64,000 nucleotides of DNA. It comes from Arcuatula senhousia. Taxonomy: Eukaryota; Mollusca; Bivalvia; Mytilida; Mytilidae. The notes below the pieces were generated by a model, which worked only from the letters and a program-made list of their open reading frames with translations, ran no database searches and was not told the origin of the DNA. A program made the translations under genes and the position numbers. The stretch is taken from assembly GCA_963971305.1 (NCBI GenBank), contig OZ020304.1:4712001-4776000 (forward strand). The letters run 5' to 3'. Positions 45,617 to 57,959 of the stretch are shown here, piece after piece (position 1 is the stretch's first letter; every line of letters begins with the position of its first letter).

Positions 45617-46642
45617 GGTAACCGAAACGAAGATATGTTGTATGAAGATATAGAAAAAGTTTTTTATCTAGCAGTGGCCACTTTTAAAACTATATATGGT
45701 CATTCATTTATAAACTTGAGAGGGAGGTCTGGTCATGCTGGTAGGCTGGGAGTGACATTTCCAATTTGACCAGTATCATTAAGAAGTAGAAAAAAGAAAA
45801 CATGGCTAAAAAAGTGAGTCAAAATCATATCACCTATGAACGGTTTCACGGTAAAAACCTCCTTTTAAGTTTAAACCAACATTTTCACCAACAATCATCT
45901 ACAGCTTTTAAATATTTGCTACTGCTATTATATGAGACCTGTTATATTCAGGTATTTAGGTATGAAGTTTTTTTTTACTGTTTCATTAATTAATATTAGA
46001 ATAAGACCAACCAAATCGATTCTTTTGAAATAAAGACATATTCAAAATGAAACCATCTTCCATTTTCCCTTTTTAATTTTTTTTTTTGAAAATTAAGCTT
46101 CCTCTGCCTTTCTGTAATTTACAGCCTTGACACGGATTCTTGTCACAAAAGAGTAAAATAGTCCAAAATTCAATGATTTTTTTTTATATGTATAAAGGAA
46201 CAATGGCTTTCAGTAGCATAAAGATTATCTATAACCTTTTTTTATTAATTGTTGGCAAGTTTAACATATTATCCTCGTGTCCAAAGCCTTTTATGATTAA
46301 ATTGGGGTAGTTAACGGTCCTTTTAATTGACTTTAAAAACAGTGATAAAATGCACATTTTATGGTTAGCGTAAAAAAACGTCAAAAATAGAAAAAAAACA
46401 TGACCATGCCAGTATATGACGACCAAGCTTAATTGAAAGTATAATAATTTTCCTTTTATAGAATAATAATTTAATTTGGTATGTAACGCTGAATTTGATT
46501 GGGTGGACCAACCCATGTTATTTTGTATAATATGGTTTGGTCTTGTGACGTCACTAACATCTTCATCCGCCACGGCATTTTCAAAATAGTCCTTATGATT
46601 TTGTTGTTGTTGAATTTTCGATAGTTAAAATAAATCTTACGA
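45617..46642. other. Intergenic, no supported gene
   Basis: AT-rich. The 114-codon minus frame 46229-46573 begins plausibly (MADEDVSDVT) but turns into low-complexity hydrophobic sequence with no motif. Confidence 0.4.
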
Positions 46643-46730
46643 AATTAAATTATAAGGAATGACTTTAATAGTTGGTCATTTTATACCCGTATAAAATGAC
46701 CAACTATTAAAATCATTTCTTAATTAAATT
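46643..46730. mobile_element. Near-perfect 88-nt hairpin (mini MITE)
   Basis: Arms ATTATAAGGAATGACTTTAA.. and their inverse, with almost no loop (about 2 nt). The terminal TAAGGAATGACT is shared with the hairpin at 48505-48690. Confidence 0.65.
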
Positions 46731-46879
46731 GATTGATTGACTCGAAAACTATAGGTTTTTTTTAAATGCCTGCTATCCTTCTACAGGATCAAAGGTTAGA
46801 TAACAGTCGAACGAAATTTGTTTGACGATATTTTAAAAAAAAATATATCTGATTTTTGAAGAACCAAAATCTGGTTTGA

Positions 46880-47115
46880 GACTCAACTAAAAATATTTTG
46901 AACGTTGAATGTGTTACCAAAATCTGGCGCGATATCGAACTAAGAAATACTTAGGATGTTAAACGTTGAGATATAATTGGATCAAAATTTTGAATGTCGT
47001 ACGTAAAAATGAATGTTGAAGTCTGGTTCAAAATTAAACTAAGCGAATTATTGAATGTTCAATGTTGACCAAATACTGGTTCAATAATGAACAAGGAAAC
47101 ATTTTAAATGTTGAA
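46880..47115. repeat. Degenerate tandem repeat around TGAATGTTGA
   Basis: Units of roughly 40-50 bp with 'ttgaatgtt', 'atctggttc' and 'gaactaag' phrases recur four or five times with heavy divergence. Confidence 0.5.
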
Positions 47116-47118
47116 ATT

Positions 47119-47853
47119 TTAAGGATGTACTCTGGTCAGGAGCCAAAATTTTAGAATAGTAAACTTTTTTTTCTAAGATTGATTTTTTCAATATTCTGAT
47201 TTTACAAAGGCAATATATGAAGAAAAATTCATCGGTTGCTGTACATTTTTCTTTGCTACAGATGTTTAAAGATACCCAATTTTGACGATTTTGTTCATTT
47301 TTGGCAATTTTTACCAAAATTTGGCTATTTTCATGAACAAAAATAACTTAGAGTATTAAACTTTTTCTTCTACTTTTTGATAAGTTGTATCTGGGAGAAT
47401 TCAATATATGTTACCAAAAAATGGTACGTAAGTAATGTTCAATTTTCATGTATATAAGGGGCATTTTTGCCGTTCAAAATTTCTCTAAAATGCTGATTTT
47501 TTTGCAGCTGATAGTTAAAACTTCATTTGTTTTGCTATTTCTTTTCGCAAAAATATCTAATCAAATGTTTTAGGAAGCAAAATGAATGACTATAGTGAAT
47601 ATTTTTTATGAAATGGCTGTTTCCACCCCAAACCCTATTTTCGGAAAATTTAACCTGAATTCACCAGCAATTTAGGGTCAAAAATTAGCGATTACTTCAA
47701 AACTATACTTGTTGAAAAATCATTTTTTACCCAATTTTTTTATAGATATACATATATTTTAAATTTATATCTTGATTGTTAAAAAAAAACAATTTAAAGG
47801 TATTTCCAAACGAGATTTCAACGACCAGAAACCTGACCAGAATACATCCTTAA
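47119..47853. mobile_element. TTAA-bounded ~735 bp element, copy B
   Basis: Ends TTAAGGATGTACTCTGGTCAGG and inverted TTAAGGATGTATTCTGGTCAGG. Interior phrase 'aaaaattcatcggttgct' matches 'aaaaattcatgggttgct' in copy A (31628-32365). Confidence 0.78.
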
Positions 47854-48504
47854 TCGACTTCTGGATCAACTTTGAATCTTGAAGCAAACAGACGCCGGTA
47901 AACAAGTAAGAGGAATATATCCAAAAGACATTATGCTTCTTCTCGCAACATTTTCCAATGCAATCCTTTTACAATAAAGTGGATGCCAAGAGTAAAATTG
48001 TATGATGATTATTTGTATGCTCATACATATCCTGATGTACATGTAAGTAAAATTTCATGATAATGTAACTTTTTCATAAAAAAAGTATATTAAACCTATT
48101 AATAAACCTTAGTTTAACACCCCACCCGCCTTTTCTGTAATCAATTAACCATAAAGGTGATCTAAAATACATATTGATGTTGTTTTTTCCCCTACTCTAT
48201 ATATATATATAGCTATATAAGCATTTTTTTGTACAAATTTAGTCAACAACTTGATCTATTTTTAAATTGTTTAAGGCTTTTTGGGGAAAAAAACATTTTT
48301 AAAATTTTGTACTGAAATATAAGTGTCAACTAAAGTGATATAAAGTGTTTCAAATGATTTTATCATAATTTGTGCTTGGTACATGCACTTATAGTCATTT
48401 ATTTCTGAGTATTTTTGGTGTGGTTCCATAAGATGTAACTTTTTTTCGAAGATGTTCAAGTGTTGTCATGTGAGTTGCAATATAGATAATGCCTGACAAT
48501 TCAT
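47854..48504. other. Intergenic, no supported gene
   Basis: AT-rich with a (TA)n run at 48197-48213. Nothing recognised. Confidence 0.4.
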
Positions 48505-48690
48505 TTAAGGAATGACTGTCATAATTTTTTTTCCATTGGGGATATGAAAAAAAAGTTTTGCACATTAAGTATAATCCGCTACATAATTTTATTTTCATAT
48601 TCCCAATGAAAAAACGCGGATTATACTTAAATTGCAAAACTTTTTTTTTCATATCCCCAATAAAAAAAAAATTATGACAGTCATTCCTTA
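48505..48690. mobile_element. 186-bp palindromic hairpin element
   Basis: Left arm TTAAGGAATGACTGTCATAA through GGGGATATGAAAAAAAAG to AGTATAATCCGC. The right arm is the near-exact reverse complement, with a short loop (about 36 nt). Confidence 0.78.
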
Positions 48691-49157
48691 TAAATAAATT
48701 TTCAAAACGAATAAAAAAATAAAAATTTTACTCATATAAGAACTAAAATGGTGGCACTTCCTGTAAAAAGTGGGCGTTCCCCATGATTTTTTGTTTTGCA
48801 TTGGGATATGAAAAAAATGTCAAATCAAATTGCAGTATTTAAATCAAATTTATTTATATGGGATTAAGTAGATGATCTTGTAATGTAACCAAGTGACGTT
48901 TACTTTTAAGTTTAGTAGATATTCTTTGGTTAACAAAGTTTAGATAATTGTTGCATTTGGGACGGACGGACGAACAGACCCGAACACTTTATGCCCTCTT
49001 CTTCCGTAGTCAATGATTATTAAAAGCTGAAGATATTATTTAGTTAGATATTTCCGCGTATACCTTGTAAGCGTCTCATTGAAATTCATTCTCTGCTTTG
49101 CTAATTATTATTGGTTCATTTTTAAAGTACTGAATTATCACGTGGTAAGGATTATAC
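48691..49157. other. Upstream region of C1q gene 2
   Basis: Contains another 'gcattgggatatgaaaaaaa' fragment of the hairpin family at 48798-48818. No gene. Confidence 0.4.
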
Positions 49158-49165
49158 TTATAAAG
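49158..49165 (+). promoter_or_regulatory. TATA box of C1q gene 2
   Basis: TTATAAAG, 54 bases before the ATG at 49212 and followed by 'gtgcaaatcaga', as in gene 1. Confidence 0.55.
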
Positions 49166-49211
49166 ACTGTGTGCAAATCAGATGCATAAGATTCAGTCTA
49201 AGACATCAAAC

Positions 49212-52200
49212 ATGTTTAAAAACGGATTGTGTGTTTTCTTCGGGTGTCTATTCATTTCTCGACTTTCTATCGGGTCTGGTGATGATAAAGACACTTCTGC
49301 GATTTGGGTGAGGGGTTCGGTGTTCGATTTTGAACAAAATCTTTTAGAAAAACTTGTATATTTAAAATCCAAAATGGAAACTTTAGAGAAAAAAGTCAAT
49401 GATATTGAAAGCCGCTTTGATTCTCAAGTCGATAGTGAACTGGAAAGATTGTGCAATGCTTCCAAATCAATGTTAAACAACTGGCGCCAGGAAAAGTCAG
49501 TTTTTCTTAAAGGTATCACAGACTTACGTGATAGTATTTACCAGAACTTGACTACAGAGAGTCGTACTCTACTGGACAGGACTAGAAACGATTTAAAGAA
49601 TTCAGACGATTTACCAAGAGGTAAGAACAAAATGTATCTTTACGACATACTAGTAGATCTGTAACCCTGATTACCAATGAGTGCTGCAATAAGCAGGAAC
49701 ATCTTTTCCTTCTGCTTTAACTAAGCCTATTGTCGTTTAGCGAGAGTTAATCCTGTTGTAGTTTGTTCAGTCGTAGGTTTTTTTGTTTAAAATATAGAAC
49801 ATCGAAAACACATTTGAATTTTGTTTATTTTTTTAGTGAAGCTAATAAATGCAAATAAGGCGTCCAAGTTCTATGTTCCTAACATAACGACTTTATACAA
49901 TGTATTACAATTTGAATCATTTGCTTCAACTCATTACCGTCGAAAAGTTGTAGTAATATGGAGCAGGCAGTATGAAAGCCAAGCTAGCCCAATTCAAACT
50001 GACTTCAGTGTCTCCTCATGCAGTGGACTACAGGTGGAACCTCTTCAGAGCATACCAATGTCAAAAATATATATGAAACCATACTTGAAATACTCGTAAT
50101 AGAAAATAGCATGTTGTTGTTGTATATGTCTTTAGTTAGTTCAATAGTTAAACCCTAATTCAAAAATAATGTTTTGATAGTAAATATTTCACTGATAACA
50201 GAAAATAAACCTTAATAACTGAGGAGTTAGTTTTCTTTTCGAGAAAAAAATAAACTTAACTGTAAAAAAAACCTTCTAAAATGCCACTTTTATAGTAATA
50301 TTTTAGACAGAGGTTCAAAGGCTCATTACAACAGTGAAACATACGTCACCTCCTTCACTCGTCTAACTGAGAACTCGGTCTGTTGGTTTTATTTTACATG
50401 GAAGCTATATGGGAAATGGGTCTGTTGGAGAGTCGGCTAAAGTCTGTTGGTCAAATACTATCGAGAAAAACATAGCAAGGTCAATATATTTTACTAAATA
50501 TTTCTTTTTTACTTACTTTAATAAAAAACAATTTAATATGTTGGGCAAAACAATATTGAATACTGCTACAAAATGGAAAGGTGTGTTACTCACCGAGATA
50601 TTTCTACCAATTTTGTCATTCAAAAATGTTAACATTACAGCATTTGCTAAAATTAAGTCGAAAAACGCAACTTAAATTGTACATCATGTATGTTTGACAT
50701 ATAACTGTACGTATAAGAAAGAAAAACCGACATGCATGCGTTTTTGTGGCATTTATTATGTTTTTGCCTTAAACTGGGTCTGTTGGTGAGTCGGCTATAA
50801 TGAACTCGGTCTGTTGGTCAGTCTGTTGAGAGTATATTAATCAACTGGTATCATACTATATTTGTGTCATAACACACATTTTTTTACAAATAGAAATAAT
50901 CTTACAAAGTGACATAAAGCGTATATATTCGTAGTGATGATTGTTAATTAAGTCATAGATTAGACGTAAAATTAATATAAATCGCATTATAACAAGCACA
51001 TCAGTCTGTTTGATCAAGCTTATCATTAATTTTTCAGTATGAAAAGAAAAAGAATGAACTTTTCCAACAGAAAGCATGGAAGGAAAAAAATAAAGAAATA
51101 AGAAATGAAAGATGAAGACGTTAAACAAGAGACGCTTATCCCTAAAATACTGAAAAAAATCTAACACTAGTCTTAGAAAGAGAGTGAAGAACATTACAAT
51201 TAATTATAAACTATGCCAACTGACTTTGTATTGCAAACATAGCCAAAAAGCATTATAACCTCCAAAGTATAATGTATTATATATATATGGCAATCGTTTT
51301 AAAGCATACGTGCATTAAAAAATCGAGAATTTTAACAGTCTGTCACTACCCTTATGTTCGTTCGGTCTGTTTATTCCCATATGATAATCTGCGATTGAAC
51401 CCATAAATCAGATCTGTTCTAATTTATGCATTTTGAATCCCTTATAATGCTTTATAAATATGTACAAGTAAAAAGTACTTATTTAAAATCATTTAAAGCC
51501 ATGTTATTATCCCCGCGCTAGCAAAAGCGCGGGGATAATGTTTTGCTGTCCGATGTACGTACGTACGTACGTATGGCGTTAATGTCCAGGATAATCTCTG
51601 TAACCACTGGGAGTAGATAGATGAAACTTGGGTTATTAATTGCATTGTGGGTGGGGACTGTGCCGAAGGTTTTGGAATTTTGATAATACCCCTAGGGGCT
51701 GGGCTGCATAGATAGCCTAAGTGCACATTATTCCTTTGTCACGCAACTCCCCCTAAGTTATTTGGAATATAGAACTGAAACTTGGCTCAATAGTTGCACT
51801 ATAGATGTAGATTCTGAGAAAGTTTTGGAATTTTGATAATGCCCCTAGGAGCTGGGCTGCATATGTAGCATTAGGGCACATTATTCATTCGTCATGCAAC
51901 TCCTCCTAGGTTATTTGAAACATTGAACTGAAACTTGGCTCAGTAGTTGCACTACGGATGTAGATTCTGCCATAGGTTCCGGAAATTTGATAATGCCCCT
52001 AGGGGCTGGGATGCACAGGTAGCCTAAGGGCACATTACTCCTTTGTCACACAACTCCTCCCAGGTTATTTAGAATACGGAAATAAAACTTGGCTCAGTAG
52101 TTGAACTATGGATGTAAATTCTACCGAAGGTTTCATAATTTTGATAATGCCCATAGGGGATGGGCTGCATAGGTAGCCTTAGGGCACATTATTTCTTCGT

Positions 52201-54545
52201 CATGCATAATTCTTTACATTACTATCACTCCCACTACCAGGGAAAAGTTTCATATTTATACATATACATTTGATAGTACTAGTAATGCTCATTGTAGTCA
52301 TAGTTTGTTTCTTTCAATTTTTGCCCTTATACTATCAAACACCAGAGTAGCGCGGGGATATGCAGCTTGGCTGCTTCGACTAGTTAAATACTTAAAATTA
52401 TACCCTCGCTTTTAAGAAGAAAACTTAGGTTTTAGACGTATTGTACATACATGCAAAAGGGTGGGTTGCGATAAGACCCTTTTTCAGCCCACCGCGAAAG
52501 TCAAAAATAAAATTAAGTAAATCCTATCAGAAAATGTCTGGTTGGAAAGGTTAATATTTTATTTTTTGAAAATAAACGTCTGTAGCTGAAAAGCTTATTT
52601 AATTTTTTAGTAAATGGTGCTTGAAATGAACCACCGCAAATGATTTTAGCGTTGTGCTTATTGGAAAGTGGTGCAAATGAGTGATATATATCCTTCCCGG
52701 AAGTAAAGCCTTGCAAACGGAACCAGCTCCATATTTTATTCAAAAACTTGTATATTACTAAAACACATCTTTTATGAAAGTTTCAAACTGGTTCCGCGTG
52801 CAAGACATACTGAAAAGTAAAAAGACTAACATTTTTAAACTTGTTGGCAGTAGTTAAAAATCTGCGAAATTTCTCTGTTTTCTTCGTTTTACTTGAGATA
52901 AGCGGTCATTTCAATCTCAAAATTGTTCTCAAAAGTGATGTATACATATGATGAACCTTTTATAGAATTGTAATCACTGGCTTGAGGTAAATTAGCACAA
53001 AATTTCAATTTATTGAAGCCCTTTTTTTTTAAATGTTCTTTAAATCAAGATGAAATTTTAATTAAAAATCGGTCAGTTTTGAACCCAATTTTCGAAGCTG
53101 TGTTCGTGCAAAGTTATTTAAAAGTAGTCTTTTACAACAGTACTATCATTTTGCTACAAAATAAGATAAAAAGTAACAGGCAATGAAATACTTTTTATTT
53201 TTCACCTAAAGATGGGCCAAAATAGGGCCTTATCGCAACCCATCCTTTTCCTCACAGTTTCTCAACACTTCATGACATAGAAGTTGGGGTATATTACTTT
53301 GTATACAGCTTTATCCTATAGTACCATATGGTGTGTACTGATTTCGTGCTTTTAGGTTTCTTTTTCCTGTACATACACGCAAAATTAGACTGTTCACTCT
53401 TGAATTAATTATTACAATATAAAATGTTAATCCGAAAAGTTCAAAAAAATTCAAAATATACCTCGTTCGCAATCATTCTGTCTCGGCTAATTAACTCTCA
53501 ACAGACTTTAATTTAATTTGCCGACTCACCAACAGACTTTAGCCGGCATTTTTTTAAGAAAAACTCATTTTTATAACATTTTAACATTAAATCACTTTTT
53601 GTTGTTTGAATATTTATTTTTACACTGAAGAAAACCTTTCGAATCGCTAATTATATTTAAAAAGTGTAAAAAATTTGTTTATTTGTAAAACAAAATCATT
53701 CATAGTTGCCAAATTTGAGCATACCGCTGCCTCGCCTTTTCGTTTTATCGAACACTGGTATAACAAATTGACTCTGTTGCAAGTTGAAAATGTGCTAAAA
53801 TGAATATCATTTTGGTTGAAAGATTTTGTATTTTGACAATTAATTGACATTTTGCCAAAATAATATCTTTTTCACAAAATTTCATGACCATCCATTGGAT
53901 TTTACTCTCAACAGACCTATAGCCGACTCTCCAACAGACCCATTTCCCATATAGCCTCCATGTTAAATAAAACCAACAGACCGAGTTCTCAGTTAGCCGA
54001 GTGAAGGAGGTGTACGCACGCACTCTTACCGTATATTCAATTTATAATTCACAACATAATTTGTTTATGCCTATTTCAATAATCGATTAAATATAACTGT
54101 ACATGGTTTTTTTTCAGTAAAAGACCGTGTCAATGGACCTTCAGCACCGGTATTCAGTGTGAAAAAATTAGCTTTGGATACAAATTTGAAAGGAAAGACG
54201 ATGGTGTATACGACAGTTCAAGTTAATATCGGCGGCGGATATGATAAATCAACCGGTGTGTTCACGGCTCCGGTAGCAGGGACTTATCTCTTTACAGCTC
54301 AAATGTGCGTGGAAGTCGGAGATTATCTGAGACAAGAAATAATAGCAGATGGGAAGACTATCGGACTGCTCGTTTTCAAAAATACGTCAGACAAACACGG
54401 ACTATGTGTTTCTGGTGACGGTATAGCCGTTTTGTCTAAAGGAGATGCGGTTTATGTTAAAACTGTCGACGTGTCTTCGGCCGGAGATCTGCTTTATACT
54501 GGCCTTAGTGGAAACAACTTTAATGGACTTCTTCTTCAGCCATAA
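49212..54545 (+). CDS. Secreted C1q-domain-containing protein, 2 coding exons, 278 aa
   Basis: Exons 49212-49620 and 54118-54545. Donor gtaaga, acceptor ttttcag, phase 1, total 279 codons with TAA. The start MFKNGLCVFFGC.. matches the other copy; an in-frame ATG 30 bases upstream is less likely because the paralogue lacks it. Signal peptide about 1-22. Residues 35-132 form a charged heptad-like helix for oligomerisation (KMETLEKKVNDIESRF), with one Cys and an N-glycosylation sequon (CNASK). The C1q domain is residues about 143-278 (GPSAPVF ... NNFNGLLLQP) with GGGYDKSTGVFTAPVAGTY. No collagen repeat. Bivalve C1qDC proteins are secreted, form trimers and act as pattern-recognition lectins. The 24-nt micro-exon of gene 1 was not found in the 4.5 kb intron. 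It is phase-neutral, so its absence does not break the frame. Confidence 0.9.
50335..50845 (+). mobile_element. GGTCTGTTGG element, copy 1 (C1q gene 2 intron)
   Basis: 'acctccttcactcgtctaac', 'gagaactcggtctgttggtt' and 'gggtctgttggagagtcggc', ending 'cagtctgttgagagt'. An inverted copy is at 53480-54015 in the same intron. Confidence 0.75.
51505..52385 (+). mobile_element. Pearl/Helitron-like element with ~160-bp core repeats
   Basis: Left end with a short hairpin (ccccgcgctagcaaaagcgc...). Then four diverged tandem units of about 155-160 bp (51580-52210) built around 'ttttgataatgcccctaggg' and 'gaactgaaacttggctca'. Right end 'agtagcgcggggatatgcag'. Structure as in bivalve pearl elements: terminal signals plus core minisatellite, no coding. 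Confidence 0.75.
52455..53249. mobile_element. TIR element ~795 bp
   Basis: Ends AAAAGGGTGGGTTGCGATAAG and inverted AAAAGGATGGGTTGCGATAAG, followed by (A/G)CCCT.TTT..GCCCA. No coding. Confidence 0.78.
53480..54015 (-). mobile_element. GGTCTGTTGG element, copy 2, inverted
   Basis: Reverse complement of 50335-50845 with matching ends. Internal sequence differs in part. It lies about 100 bases upstream of the C1q exon acceptor. Confidence 0.75.
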
Positions 54546-54689
54546 ATGATCTGTCAAGATTTTTTTATTCTGCAACTTCATGTGAACTTGTGAACTTATT
54601 AACAACTGGCACATAAAAGTGAAAAGATATATAAATGTAATACATATAATATTCAATTCAAAGTGTATAACATTGTCACATTTTGGTTA

Positions 54690-54695
54690 AATAAA
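54690..54695 (+). terminator. Candidate poly(A) signal of C1q gene 2
   Basis: AATAAA 145 bases after the stop codon. Confidence 0.45.
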
Positions 54696-54699
54696 TAAG

Positions 54700-55434
54700 A
54701 CTATGTTCAAAGACACCATTACCTCTCTCACGTGTCTGATACCGGTACTAACTAGTGATGGAAAGAAAATAAATTGCACTTAAGATTTGTCTCTTTTTAT
54801 TCATAAGTTTTATTACTTTTTTCCTCTTTACTAAATACAATGGACAATTGTATTTCAGCTTTTCGGTTTTTGGTCCAAATAAAAAAACACCCCCAAAAAA
54901 CAGTCTAATTCCGCCTTATTTGATATTTATTTATGGGTATCAAAGAACTTACGGCCAAACATATTATACACTTCTAGAAAGTTTTTGTCAACACTGTTAA
55001 TTGTTTTGAATCGTGAAACACACTCTTGCAACTCCAGTCTAGAACTGTCCTTAGCATCATCTATCATTGCTTAATTTCGGTAACACTACCGTAGAACACT
55101 TGCAAATTGAAATTCAACATATTTGGCAAAGAAACAAAGAAGCAAAGGTGTACCAAAGGGGTAATCAGTATCATTAAACCGTAAAGACTATACAAATACT
55201 ATAATATACCTCACAAAACAAACAAGAAAGCCTATAGGGTTATCAGGTAAATGTATAATGGGGACAAATGGTATGGTGAACTTTCTCTCTGACCGAAAAT
55301 GAAAAAATGAATGTAGTTTGTTTTGTTTTTGTTTGTTTGTTTTGTTGTTGTTATTTCTTTATCAAAATAATTTTAAATTACACTCATGCACGGGTAAAGT
55401 TTCGTCTCTACAAACTAGCTAGTCGTTTCTTGAT
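54700..55434. other. Intergenic, no supported gene
   Basis: AT-rich. Nothing recognised. Confidence 0.4.
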
Positions 55435-56588
55435 TAAACAAGAGGATCACAGGAGCCTTAATCGCTCACCTGGTCTTGATGTCAACCCTATAAAGAACTT
55501 TGTAGAGCTAAATAAGCTGAACATTTAAGCAAGCAACAGCTTTTCTCTTTCAGCAATAATTTTCATTCTGTAGGCCAAAAACGTGCAAAATGTTATTCAA
55601 AGGGCCATCTGAACACTTTGACTCTAAAGAGACTTTTGTTAAGAGCTTAATGAAGTGACATTTAAGCAAGCAACAACTTTTCTTTCATTATATAAGCCAA
55701 AAACATGATAACACATTAATTTAGAGGCTGTAATCCCTATAAGGGGTCATCTGACAACTTCAACCCTATGAATGCTTTTGTAGAGCTAAATGAGCTGAAC
55801 ATTTAAGCAAGCAACAGGTTTTCTCTATCTGCAATAGTTTTCATTCTATAAGCCAAAAACACTATTTTTCGCCTTTAAGGGGCTGTAACCCCTATAAGGG
55901 GTCATCTGACAACTTTGACCCTATGGAGACTTTTGTAAAGCTAAATAAGCTGAACATTTAAGCAAGCAACAGCTTTTCCCTATCTGCAATAGTTTTCATT
56001 CTATAAGCCAAAAACACTATTTTTCACCTTTAAGGGGCTGTAAACCCTATAAGGGGTCATCTGACAACTTTGACCCTATAGAGACTTTTGTAGAGCTAAA
56101 TGAGCTGAACATTTAAGCAAGCAACAACTTTTCTCTATCTGCAATAGTTTTCATTCTATAAGCCAAAAACATGAAAAAACGCTATTTTTCACCATTAAGG
56201 GGCTGTAACCCCTATAAGGGATCATCTGACAACTTTGACCAAATGGAGACTTTTGTAGAGCTTTTGATGCTGAAGCAGTAGGATGGCATCAGATTTCATC
56301 TATCTCTTATACTTTTTGATTTACAAGCCAAAAACAGCAGTCTGACCCCCCTGGTCTATTTTTAGCCACGGCGGCCATGTTTTTTGACGGATCAAAAATC
56401 GAAACACAACTTTTGTACAGGACATGCTAAGGATCAATCATACCAAGTTTCATTAAATTCTGTTCAGTAGTTTCAGAGGAGAAGATTTTTGAAAAATTGT
56501 TAACAGAGGACAGACGACAGACGACAGACGACGACGGACGCCAAGTGATTGCAATAGCTCACATGGACCTTTGGTCCAGGTGAGCTAA
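55435..56588 (+). mobile_element. Core-repeat (pearl/Helitron-like) element family 2, full copy
   Basis: Left end 'ggagccttaatcgctcacct'. Core units of about 155-165 bp built on 'gggctgtaacccctataagg', 'tttgtagagctaaatgagct' and 'gcaatagttttcattctata' (about four or five). A non-repeat segment and a (GACGACAGAC)-rich stretch follow. Right end 'aatagctcacatggaccttt' to 'ccaggtgagcta'. GCTCACCTG..CAGGTGAGC makes the ends inverted. Confidence 0.8.
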
Positions 56589-56855
56589 AAAAAAGAGTTC
56601 AAACATATAAATTTTACCCTTTTTATTGACCAATGACAGTTCTGTGTATTTAGATGGGGTATCATCTGGATGCGTGGAGTGTTTACGTAGACGTTTAACA
56701 TTTCCTTATTGTCCCGTTCGAAGTAGAGGGGAATATACTTAACTGTTTATTCGGCCTTGCTGAAATTTTGAAAATTCGTTACTTCAGCGATTTCACACTC
56801 CTAGGTGTTCTAACACATAGATGACAAATACGATAAACTTCCGTTTGAGTTTTAT

Positions 56856-57720
56856 CAAATCAAATCAAATTGTATTAGCACAAGTTACGCCCAAATGAAG
56901 GGCCAAAGGCTACAAACAACAGATTGACAAAAATACAACAAATAATAATAGCATGTACAATGAAACTTTAGTGTCTCCTGTCCTCAGTGTCATTGACTGT
57001 TTTAAAAAGGATCCCAGAAATTTCACTTCTTGACCATTATTTGGGTTTAAGATTAAATTTAGCTTTAATTCATTTTGTGTAGAAGAATCAATATTAATTT
57101 TATCGAAATACATTTTCCTGCAATTTTCGTTAATTTTACAACTAAAAAGAAAGTGAGTGACTCTCAATCGCATTGCAAGTTTTGCAAATTCTATCTTCTC
57201 TTTGTATTTTCTTATATCTCCCAGTTTCTATAGCTAACCGGTGGTCACTTAACCGTAATTTACATATTAATTTTCTGTATTGTCTGTTAACAAATATGGT
57301 TCTAAATTATAATTATTTTTTATTTGTTTAAAAGTTTGTAGCTTGCTATTTTGGTCCAAGTTTTCAATCTTGTCCCAAAATATATTATTATAACTATTTT
57401 CAACTTCCTCTTTATAGTATTTCTTTTAATTGTCTGTATTTTTCTTAAATTCAGACTGTGGTAGATTGTATGATTTTCTAATATGTTTTATATAGCTATA
57501 CCAAGTATAAATGCCATTGGAGTCTAATTCTTTAGAAATACTGTAACACTCTTTTAGTATTGGATTTATATTTGGATTATTTAATCTATCTTCATACAAT
57601 AAAGATTGTATCTTAATGAAGCTATCCACCGGGTATCTTCCCATTTCAGATCTAGATGCTATATCAGCAACAAAATTTTGCAGAGGTTTGATATTTCGCA
57701 TACCGCTTCATCTGTTAGCC
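56856..57720 (-). pseudogene. LINE (non-LTR retrotransposon) 3' remnant
   Basis: Minus-strand frames contain a helical segment (VADIASRSEMGRYPVD...), then LRLSDHRLAIETGRYKKIQ and a CKTC..N...ESHS zinc-knuckle-like end. These are typical of the C-terminus of invertebrate LINE polyproteins. The frame shifts at least twice. The 3' end is followed by a (TTGATTTGATT) short tandem tail (56856-56873 on the plus strand), a hallmark of LINE insertion. Confidence 0.7.
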
Positions 57721-57959
57721 CATGTTTTGTACAAGAATGCTATATCCGGAGTACAGTCTTCCAAATTTCTGACCAGTATCCCCTCTCCCTATGGTGGAAG
57801 ACGGGTCCTGCATCCATTGACATCAAAGGATACTACAGAGCAGTTAACACTGGCGGTGGTTTGTCATGGGCAAGACGACCCATGGCACATAGCATGGTCT
57901 TTACCTTAATTGAAGGGTATCCCTAGAGATTTGTTGATTTATTTTGAAATGTAATCTTA

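Noticed and set aside
46229..46573. 114-codon minus-strand ORF starting MADEDVSDVT
   Set aside because: After about 15 residues it becomes AT-driven hydrophobic sequence with no motif or splice context.
57606..57926. Two overlapping ORFs of ~100 codons on the plus strand
   Set aside because: They are partly antisense to the LINE remnant, with no recognisable domain.
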